From positions 1 to 5,274 of the forward strand of contig JABDQX010000404.1 in the NCBI GenBank assembly GCA_013042035.1: a stretch of DNA of 5,274 bases, in the 5' to 3' direction. Origin of the DNA: Gammaproteobacteria bacterium. GTDB taxonomy: Bacteria > Pseudomonadota > Gammaproteobacteria > HK1. Positions 1 to 5,274 of this stretch are shown piece after piece. The notes below the pieces were generated by a model, which saw nothing but the letters and a program-made list of their open reading frames with translations, was not told the DNA's origin and ran no database searches. A program made the translations under genes and the position numbers. How positions within the stretch are numbered: position 1 is the first letter of the stretch; every line of letters starts with the position of its first letter.

Positions 1-578
1 AACCAACCACGTTCGCCGCCACCCGAAACTCCGCCCGAAGCACGGTAGGTCTGATGATTACCGTAGCCAGCGCTAAAAAACGGTTTGAGTTTGCCACCCC
101 CTTTGCGGGTAAAGATCTGGATGACGCCGCCGATGGCCTCGGAACCGTACAGGCTCGATCGCGGACCGCGCACCACCTCAATGCGTTCGATCTGCTCAAT
201 GGGGATATGCTGAAAGGCAGTCGTCCCCAGGGTCGCCGAACCTACCTTCACACCATCGATGAGCACCAATACGTGAGAGGAATTCGTGCCGCGCAGGTAC
301 ATCGAGGTATTTTTACCAAGTCCCCCGTTATTGCCGATACCGATGCCCGGTACGCCGCGCAAAGCATCCTGGACCGATTGGGCCTGTTGGCGTTCGATAT
401 CCTGACGGGTAATCACCGTGACCGAGGCAAGGGTTTCATCGGCGGTTTGGGCGGTGCGGGTTGCCGTGACGATAACGGGATTGGCAAATTCGTCACCAAG
501 AACACCATGCGAGGGGAGCGCAACCAAGGATAGAAACAACAGCGGAGGCACCGCGGTAGACAGGGGGATTTTTTTCAT
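1..578 (-). CDS. btuB: TonB-dependent vitamin B12 (cobalamin) outer-membrane receptor, BtuB-like, N-terminal part
   Basis: The product is an outer-membrane beta-barrel receptor that imports cobalamin using TonB-ExbBD energy. Only the first 192 residues are visible; the barrel is off the left edge. Seen in the sequence: a signal peptide (MKK, then a hydrophobic stretch at residues 10-22, with a likely cut near Gly28-Asp29), a TonB box NPVIVTAT at 33-40 that resembles the BtuB box, and a plug domain from about 48 to 158. The plug carries the classic pieces SVQDALRGVPGI (68-79), LIDGVKVG (106-113) and VRGPRSSLYGSEAIGGV (136-152). The start is fixed by a GGAG Shine-Dalgarno site with a 7-nt spacer and by the signal peptide directly after the Met. 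The BtuB assignment rests on plug similarity plus the cobalamin riboswitch upstream. A sibling receptor for another corrinoid is possible, but a siderophore receptor is unlikely given the riboswitch. Confidence 0.93.
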   Translation of the reverse strand, partial: MKKIPLSTAVPPLLFLSLVALPSHGVLGDEFANPVIVTATRTAQTADETLASVTVITRQDIERQQAQSVQDALRGVPGIGIGNNGGLGKNTSMYLRGTNSSHVLVLIDGVKVGSATLGTTAFQHIPIEQIERIEVVRGPRSSLYGSEAIGGVIQIFTRKGGGKLKPFFSAGYGNHQTYRASGGVSGGGERGW

Positions 579-714
579 GCTTTTTCTCCAGCGCACTCAC
601 CCGTGCGCGAACGGGATGAAACAAACGCAAGCGTGGAGGAAGCAAGGAATCGAACGATAGCAATCAATGGGAGATAACCATCCGCTGCATCAGCGCCCTC
701 CGCGATGCCGGGCG
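579..714 (-). promoter_or_regulatory. Expression platform of the cobalamin riboswitch (btuB leader, 3' part)
   Basis: This 136-nt untranslated stretch separates the aptamer from the btuB start. Read on the minus strand, it contains a short hairpin CGCTG-ATG-CAGCG at 683-695. A second hairpin, GATGC/GCATC at 704-721, overlaps the aptamer's 3' edge. Next to the start codon are two mutually exclusive hairpins: CCCGT/ACGGG (600-615) and GCGCAC/GTGCGC (591-608). CTCCA at 634-638 can pair with the TGGAG of the ribosome-binding site. No GC-rich stem followed by a U-run is present, which argues for control of translation initiation rather than intrinsic termination. The pairings were found by eye and their energies were not computed. 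Confidence 0.6.
586..589 (-). promoter_or_regulatory. Shine-Dalgarno site of btuB
   Basis: The minus strand reads GGAG followed by a 7-nt A-rich spacer (AAAAAGC) and then the ATG at 578. It is the only good ribosome-binding site near the signal-peptide start, so it decides the start codon. It can pair with CTCCA at 634-638 (minus sense) in the same leader, which makes it the likely control point of the riboswitch upstream. Confidence 0.8.
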
Positions 715-917
715 AAGCATCAGGCCGGTCTCCGGGCTCACGAGCAGGGAATTCCCTGGTTTCGCGTCTTCCCGCACCAATGGCGCAGTGACGTGATGCG
801 AAACCTTGACTCGTCTACCGTTGCGGGGGCAGCGCCGGGTTTGTTCTTTCCTAAAAAGAAAACGCACCGGCTTCCCGTTTCATCCCATGGGCGAGGGCCT
901 TTGGGACACCTGAAGCA
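715..917 (-). promoter_or_regulatory. Cobalamin (B12) riboswitch aptamer
   Basis: This RNA element binds a cobalamin form and represses the downstream receptor gene. The conserved blocks appear in the right order on the minus strand: GGGAAGCCGGTG (865-876), GCCCCCGCAACGGT (817-830), CACTG followed by GGGAAG, and the B12 box AGCCCGGAGACCGGCCTG (721-738). Supporting helices read by eye are the closing stem TCAGG/CCTGA (909-913 with 720-724), GCCGG/CCGGC, ACGAG/CTCGT, and a perfect 8-bp stem GGTTTCGC/GCGAAACC (798-805 with 758-765). Two variable arms are also seen: TTCTTT/AAAGAA, and CAGGG-AATT-CCCTG at 745-758. The element lies in the untranslated leader of btuB, as expected. The ends are approximate, set by the closing stem. 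Confidence 0.95.
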
Positions 918-929
918 AGGGAGAAGAAA

Positions 930-956
930 GTTATAGCAGTCCGTGTAGTATGTCAA
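930..956 (-). promoter_or_regulatory. Putative sigma70 promoter of the btuB riboswitch transcript
   Basis: On the minus strand there is a perfect -35 box TTGACA (951-956) and, 15 nt downstream, an extended -10 TGC-TATAAC (hexamer 930-935). The 15-nt spacer is short, but the TGn extension may compensate. Transcription would start near 922-924, only a few bases before the first stem of the riboswitch at about 917. That position is what supports the call. Confidence 0.6.
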
Positions 957-957
957 A

Positions 958-963
958 TATACT
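958..963 (+). promoter_or_regulatory. Putative -10 box of the radA promoter
   Basis: TATACT at 958-963 is a good plus-strand -10 match, about 48 nt before the radA start. No convincing -35 box is seen at 16-18 nt spacing; the region reads roughly GCAGTC or AGCAGT. If real, this promoter lies back to back with, and overlaps, the btuB promoter, whose -35 box ends one base away. Confidence 0.35.
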
Positions 964-1005
964 CCCGTGAGCCGTCCAATATGAATGCGAAATAATCAAG
1001 CCGAA

Positions 1006-2394
1006 ATGACCAAAGCCAAAACCCTATTCGCCTGCCAGTCCTGCGGTGTGCAACTGTCCAAATGGTCCGGGCAATGTCCCGATTGCGGTCAGTGGAACAC
1101 CCTGGTGGAAACGCCGGTCCTCTCGCAACACCCTGAGAGCAAAAACCGGTTTGCGGGGTTTTCCGGCGTTGCTTCGCCGGGTATTTACAGCGGCAGTGAT
1201 GTGGCAGCCGAGACCGATGCCTATCTACCGACTCAAATTGCCGAACTCGATCGTGTCCTGGGCGGTGGGCTGGTACCCGGTTCCGTCGTGCTGATGGGGG
1301 GAGAGCCAGGTATCGGGAAATCCACCCTGCTGCTCCAGACCCTGATCCGCCTTGCCGAGCAATATGGTGGCTCGAAAAATGGCGCCGCCCCGCTGTATAT
1401 CACGGGCGAGGAATCCCTTGGGCAGATCCTGCTGCGGGCAAAACGCCTGGGCCTTTCCGCCGATGGACTCCGGTTGCTGGCAGAAACACGCATGGAGCAA
1501 ATCATTTCACTGGCAGCCGTGGAAAAACCCAACGTCATGGTCGTCGATTCCATCCAAACCATGTACACCGAGCTTCTGAACTCAGCCCCGGGCGGTGTCG
1601 CTCAGGTCAGGGAATCGGCGGCACTGCTGGTGCGATTTGCAAAAACGACCGGTGTGGCCGTGATTCTCGTGGGGCATGTCACCAAGGAAGGGGCACTCGC
1701 CGGTCCCCGTGTCCTGGAGCACATGGTCGATACGGTACTCTATTTCGAGAGCGAGGGTTCCAGCCGTTTCCGGGTTATCCGAGCGGCGAAGAATCGCTTC
1801 GGGGCCGTCAATGAGCTGGGGATTTTCGCCATGAGCGATGCCGGACTCAAGCAGGTCAGTAACCCTTCGGCGATCTTTTTGTCGCACCATGAACGGGAAC
1901 TGGCGGGCAGCGTGGTCATGGTGACTCGCGAAGGGACACGTCCCCTGTTGGTAGAGGTCCAGGCCCTTGTGGACGACTCTCAGCTCGCGGCCCCGCGCAG
2001 ACTTGCCGTGGGACTCGATCCCAATCGGCTGGCCATGCTGCTGGCGGTGCTGCGTCGGCAGGGGGGCGTGTCGACCCACGATCAGGACGTATTTCTCAAC
2101 GTTGTCGGCGGGGTGCGTATCAGTGAAACCGGCTCCGATCTGCCCGTGTTGATTGCCGTTTTTTCCAGCCTGCGCAATCGCCCTGTCCCCCGCGAACTGG
2201 TGCTGTTCGGCGAAGTGGGTCTGTCGGGTGAGATCCGTCCCGTGCAAGGTGGCGAGGAGCGACTGCGCGAGGCGATGAAGCATGGCTTCAAACGCGCCAT
2301 CGTGCCGAAGGCCAACGCCCCCCGGAAGAAATGGGCGGATCTGGAGATTCATCCGGTTGGAGAGTTAAGCGAGGTACTGGAGCTGGTCCAATGA
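1006..2394 (+). CDS. radA: DNA repair and recombination protein RadA (branch-migration ATPase)
   Basis: RadA is a RecA-like ATPase that drives branch migration of recombination intermediates and aids recombinational repair in the cytoplasm. At 462 residues it matches the usual length (about 460). Domains in order: a C4 zinc finger with Cys10, Cys13, Cys24 and Cys27; a RecA-type ATPase core with Walker A GGEPGIGKST (98-107, Lys105) and Walker B VMVVDSIQ (177-184, Asp181); the RadA signature KNRFG (262-266); and a Lon-protease-like C-terminal domain from about 300 (PRRLAVGLDPNRLAMLLAVL at 330-349). No key residue is missing. I chose the ATG at 1006 because the family starts a few residues before the first zinc-finger Cys; an in-frame ATG at 985 would add seven residues. 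Neither has a strong Shine-Dalgarno site. Its stop overlaps the next gene by 4 bp (ATGA). Confidence 0.97.
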   Translation: MTKAKTLFACQSCGVQLSKWSGQCPDCGQWNTLVETPVLSQHPESKNRFAGFSGVASPGIYSGSDVAAETDAYLPTQIAELDRVLGGGLVPGSVVLMGGEPGIGKSTLLLQTLIRLAEQYGGSKNGAAPLYITGEESLGQILLRAKRLGLSADGLRLLAETRMEQIISLAAVEKPNVMVVDSIQTMYTELLNSAPGGVAQVRESAALLVRFAKTTGVAVILVGHVTKEGALAGPRVLEHMVDTVLYFESEGSSRFRVIRAAKNRFGAVNELGIFAMSDAGLKQVSNPSAIFLSHHERELAGSVVMVTREGTRPLLVEVQALVDDSQLAAPRRLAVGLDPNRLAMLLAVLRRQGGVSTHDQDVFLNVVGGVRISETGSDLPVLIAVFSSLRNRPVPRELVLFGEVGLSGEIRPVQGGEERLREAMKHGFKRAIVPKANAPRKKWADLEIHPVGELSEVLELVQ

Positions 2395-3803
2395 AACTAC
2401 CTATCCAAAAATCCCAGGCATTTATCCATGATCTGTGGGAAACACGAATTATCCCCGCCCTGATGGATTACATCCGAATCCCGAATCAATCGCCGGCGTT
2501 CGACCCGGAATGGGAAACCAATGGCCACATGGATCAGGCGGTCCGGCTGGTCCATGACTGGTGCAGGCACCATGGCCCGAAGGACATGTCGACGCAAATC
2601 GTCTGTTGCGCCCACCGCACACCCGTGGTGTTACTTGAAATCCCCGGGCAACTGGATGGCACGGTCTTGATGTATGGTCATCTGGACAAACAACCACCCC
2701 TGGCGGAAAGCAGGTGGCGGGCGGGTCTTGGCCCCCAAAAGCCGGTGCGTGAAGGCGACAGACTTTATGGACGTGGCGTTGTCGACGATGGCTACGCGGT
2801 ATTTACCAGCCTTGCCGCACTGCTGTTGCTGCGCGAGCACGGCATTGCCCATCCCCGTTGTCTCGTTCTGATCGAGTGTTCCGAAGAAAGCGGCAGTCCG
2901 GATCTTGCCTACTACGTGGAAAAACTGCGGGAAAAGATTGGCACACCGGATCTGGTGGTTTGTCTGGATTCGAGTTGCGGGAACTATGAGCAATTCTGGC
3001 TGACAACCTCGCTACGGGGTATGGTCGGCGGCGTTTTGACGGTGGCGGTGCTCGAAGAAGGCGTGCATTCGGGAGACGCCGGCGGCATCGTGCCGTCGAG
3101 TTTTCGCATTGCCCGATCCGTGCTGGAGAGAATAGAGGATCAAAATACCGGACAACTGCGATCGGAATTCCAGGTCGAGATCCCGGATCGATGCCTTCGG
3201 GAAGCCGAGGTTATCGCCAAGGCACTGGGGCCGGATTCTTTTTCGCGTTTTCCGTTTGTCCCGGGAATGAAATCTGTTGTGGAAGATGTCTTCGTCGGTA
3301 TTATCAATCGGACCTGGAAACCGGCGCTGGAGATCATCGGCGCGGCGGGACTCCCGGATGCCTTCACTGCGGGAAACCTGCTCCGGCCCCAAACGGCACT
3401 CAAACTTTCCTTGCGAATTCCTCCAAGCCTGGATGCCGGGATGGCAAGTAGAAAACTAAAAGAGATCCTTGAAACCGATCCGCCCTATGGCGCGCGCATC
3501 AGCTACCAGGAAGAATGGGATGTCAGTGGCTGGCGGGCGCAGCCCTTTTCCCCCTGGCTCCATGGGGCAGTACAAGAGGCATCGAACGCCTTTTTCGGAA
3601 AGCCCGCCGTCTATTATGGCGAGGGCTTTTCCATCCCATTCATGGCGACGCTTGCCGCGTCGTTTCCCAAGGCACAATTTATCGTAACAGGCGCCATGGG
3701 ACCCCATGCAAATGCCCATGGTCCCAATGAATTTCTGCATATCGAGATGGCAAAAAAGATCACCCTGTGTATCGCGGAGGTGCTGGCCAGGCCGTTATTC
3801 TGA
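2391..3803 (+). CDS. M20-family metallopeptidase (dipeptidase/carnosinase-like)
   Basis: This is a predicted cytoplasmic zinc-type peptidase of 470 residues with no signal peptide or membrane segment. The full M20 metal site can be read: GHLD with His97 and Asp99, the bridging Asp132 in GRGVVDDG, the general base Glu165 and ligand Glu166 in SEES, Asp193 in CLDSS, and a C-terminal ligand His443 in NAHGPNE. The lid/dimerisation domain inserts from about residue 208 and carries GVHSGDAGG with His226. An Asp rather than Glu at position 193, and the overall layout, fit dipeptidase and carnosinase-type members better than DapE or ArgE. The substrate cannot be told from sequence. The start at 2391 overlaps the radA stop (ATGA) and has GGAG at 2379-2382, 8 nt upstream, so co-transcription and translational coupling with radA are likely. 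Confidence 0.9.
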   Translation: MKLPIQKSQAFIHDLWETRIIPALMDYIRIPNQSPAFDPEWETNGHMDQAVRLVHDWCRHHGPKDMSTQIVCCAHRTPVVLLEIPGQLDGTVLMYGHLDKQPPLAESRWRAGLGPQKPVREGDRLYGRGVVDDGYAVFTSLAALLLLREHGIAHPRCLVLIECSEESGSPDLAYYVEKLREKIGTPDLVVCLDSSCGNYEQFWLTTSLRGMVGGVLTVAVLEEGVHSGDAGGIVPSSFRIARSVLERIEDQNTGQLRSEFQVEIPDRCLREAEVIAKALGPDSFSRFPFVPGMKSVVEDVFVGIINRTWKPALEIIGAAGLPDAFTAGNLLRPQTALKLSLRIPPSLDAGMASRKLKEILETDPPYGARISYQEEWDVSGWRAQPFSPWLHGAVQEASNAFFGKPAVYYGEGFSIPFMATLAASFPKAQFIVTGAMGPHANAHGPNEFLHIEMAKKITLCIAEVLARPLF

Positions 3804-3827
3804 CTGCCAGGACTTCGCGAGGCGGGA

Positions 3828-5274
3828 TCATTCCGTCGATTCCCACTCCGTTTCAACCAACTCGATTTTCGGATCATCCCAGGTACCCCCGATGGTGTAC
3901 TGATAGGCGAATACCTTGTCGAAGAAGGGCTCGTCCAGCAAGTATTGCGCGATGCCGATTGCCGCCAGCGGGATACCGACCGCCGCCAGGGGAAGGCTTG
4001 CGGAGGCGAGTTTTGGGATTATCGTGACCATTTGATCGTAATCTTTATTGACAAGTCCCGTGCTTCCCGTGATGTCGATGTGCGAGGTTGGCCCTTCCAC
4101 GGCGAAACGCGTTGTTTCGGCCTTTCCCCGTGCAATCGTGAATTTCCCTTCCATTCGGTCGTAAATGAATCCCTCCTCGTAGAGATCCCTGAAATCCAAT
4201 AATAATCTTCGCGGAAGCAGTGTGACGCTGAGCAGGCCGAACACGCGTCCGGTCGCACCGGGTTCGATAGCCATCAGACGCCCATCCTCGACCTTTACAT
4301 CAAGGGAACCATTCGCCCGTCCTAAATCGAATTGTGTCAGGGATCCCGGCCATGTGGCATTCAACTTCAGATGGGTTTTTCCTTTTTTGGCGACCTTCCC
4401 CTCGTAACCGAAGCTCGAGAGCAGTTTCCCCAGATCCCGAGCGCGAATATCGAGCCACAACCGTGATGAGGACCGCGCCGAAGCCGATTGCTCCCATGCC
4501 CCATGACCTTTTATCCGTAGGCCTTTCGATCGAATATCGATGGCCTTTACAGCGAGTCCCTGGGGTGTGCGCGCCAATTCGAATCGGGTATTACCCAGCG
4601 GCCATGTGTCGTAGGTAAGGTTCTTGCAGGTAAAGTGCACGGAGGGGATTTTTCTCGGATCGGCGCCGCCCTGCTTCCCACTGTGATTGGTCGCCGGTAA
4701 TTGCAAATGCGCAAAATCGGCCACAATTGCCTCGTTCGTATCGGCTGCGGGTAATCGAACATAGCCACTTGCCTTGCCACCTTGCACCTGAACATACCAA
4801 CTACCGTCATCACCCGGACCGGCCTTGAGTTTTAGGTTCCGGAATGTTCGGGAAAACGCGGTGAGTTTATCGATCTCAATGTCGAATTGTTCCACTACGT
4901 CGATGGTTTTTGCCGGGGCTTGTTGTTTTGAGCCGGTTTTCCGTTTGCCGGCAGGGATTTTTATCTGAAAGGTGGGCGATGGCATGTCGCCCGGGGGCAA
5001 TGCGCCAGACAACCATTGGCCTTGTGCCTGATCCGCGGTAGATTGTGCCGCAGTCAATAAGGGAAGCCATTGGTCGAGAGAGAGGTGCTTGGCATGGCCA
5101 TCGACACGAAGCAGCCCTGCCACATCGTGAAGCGTTGGTGAACCCGCACCCAATCGCACCGCGCCACGCCATGTATCGGGACGCCCCTTGGATGTTTCGC
5201 CCGGCGCGAAGATACCGGTTAGCCCGGAGCCGAATCGGAGGGTAATGTGCCGATCCGATACCTCTTTCGACAGC
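3828..5274 (-). CDS. yhdP: YhdP-family AsmA-like protein, C-terminal part
   Basis: YhdP is a large inner-membrane-anchored periplasmic protein. In E. coli it acts with TamB and YdbH in moving phospholipids to the outer membrane. The frame is open from the stop at 3828 to the right edge, giving 481 C-terminal residues; E. coli YhdP is about 1270, so the N-terminal anchor and most of the bridge are missing here. The family's AsmA-like C-terminal hallmarks are visible, numbered within the fragment: GRVFGLLS then LLPRRLLLDFRDL (342-363), the FTIARGKAETT strand pair, VEGPTSHIDITG, and a KDYDQMVTIIPKL stretch. These are followed by an apolar helix (about 426-446) and the terminal YTIGGTWDDPKIE. The repeated amphipathic beta-strand pattern fits the long groove seen in this superfamily. 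It is convergent with the M20 gene, 24 bp apart, with no clear terminator between. A GTG at 5159 is internal. Confidence 0.92.
   Translation of the reverse strand, partial: LSKEVSDRHITLRFGSGLTGIFAPGETSKGRPDTWRGAVRLGAGSPTLHDVAGLLRVDGHAKHLSLDQWLPLLTAAQSTADQAQGQWLSGALPPGDMPSPTFQIKIPAGKRKTGSKQQAPAKTIDVVEQFDIEIDKLTAFSRTFRNLKLKAGPGDDGSWYVQVQGGKASGYVRLPAADTNEAIVADFAHLQLPATNHSGKQGGADPRKIPSVHFTCKNLTYDTWPLGNTRFELARTPQGLAVKAIDIRSKGLRIKGHGAWEQSASARSSSRLWLDIRARDLGKLLSSFGYEGKVAKKGKTHLKLNATWPGSLTQFDLGRANGSLDVKVEDGRLMAIEPGATGRVFGLLSVTLLPRRLLLDFRDLYEEGFIYDRMEGKFTIARGKAETTRFAVEGPTSHIDITGSTGLVNKDYDQMVTIIPKLASASLPLAAVGIPLAAIGIAQYLLDEPFFDKVFAYQYTIGGTWDDPKIELVETEWESTE

Noticed and set aside
54..533. Plus-strand open frame of 159 codons
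   Set aside because: It lies entirely antisense to the btuB reading frame, which has a signal peptide, TonB box and plug motifs. The plus-strand product shows no recognisable domain.
745..758. Perfect 14-bp palindrome CAGGGAATTCCCTG, possibly an operator
   Set aside because: It sits inside the riboswitch, where it forms a variable-arm hairpin (CAGGG/CCCTG with an AATT loop). A protein-binding role is not needed to explain it.
664..936. Several short frames on both strands over the leader, including a minus-strand one ending MQRMVISH
   Set aside because: The stretch is explained by the cobalamin riboswitch and its platform. None has a supported ribosome site or a known domain.
1582..2352. 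Minus-strand open frame of 256 codons
   Set aside because: It is antisense to radA, whose Walker and KNRFG motifs are unambiguous. Long antisense frames are common in GC-rich coding DNA.
2331..2390. Upstream in-frame ATG at 2331 as the M20 start
   Set aside because: It would add 20 residues translated out of frame through the radA 3' end. The ATG at 2391 has a well-spaced GGAG and gives a normal M20 N-terminus.
3786..3815. CTGGC/GCCAG inverted repeat near the convergent gene ends, possibly a terminator
   Set aside because: The stem is only 5 bp with an 18-nt loop and has no T-run on either strand.
5157..5159. GTG as the start of the YhdP-like gene
   Set aside because: The frame stays open for 38 more codons to the window edge with family-like sequence, and YhdP proteins are much longer.
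1..5274. tRNA, rRNA, CRISPR array, insertion sequence or attachment site
   Set aside because: No cloverleaf, spaced direct repeats, transposase motifs or terminal inverted repeats were seen. Nearly all the DNA is accounted for by four genes and one riboswitch leader.

Overview
The window looks like chromosomal DNA from a gram-negative bacterium, most likely a gammaproteobacterium. It encodes an outer-membrane vitamin B12 receptor and a YhdP-type AsmA-like protein, which is typical of the Beta/Gammaproteobacteria. The base composition is moderately GC-rich and even across the genes. There is no sign of phage, transposons, CRISPR or recent transfer. I would not name a genus.

Layout. Positions 1-578 (minus) hold the first 192 codons of a BtuB-like TonB-dependent cobalamin receptor; the rest lies off the left edge. 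Positions 579-923 are its untranslated leader. This contains a full cobalamin riboswitch aptamer (about 715-917) and a 136-nt expression platform (579-714) that has no poly-U terminator but does have mutually exclusive helices near the Shine-Dalgarno site. A sigma70-like promoter (930-956, minus) sits just upstream of the aptamer. Positions 1006-2394 (plus) encode the recombination ATPase RadA, transcribed divergently from btuB. Its 3' end overlaps by 4 bp a gene for an M20-family metallopeptidase (2391-3803, plus), so the two probably form an operon. After a 24-bp gap, 3828-5274 (minus) is the C-terminal 481 codons of a convergent YhdP homologue whose 5' end lies off the right edge.

How it works together. 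The left side is a B12-feedback uptake unit: when intracellular cobalamin is plentiful, the riboswitch should shut down receptor synthesis, probably at translation initiation. The radA-M20 pair links a DNA branch-migration factor to a soluble peptidase of unknown substrate, with no obvious functional tie. YhdP belongs to envelope phospholipid transport. I found no clearly novel multi-gene system. The most interesting non-textbook signal is the possible anti-SD / anti-anti-SD arrangement in the btuB leader.
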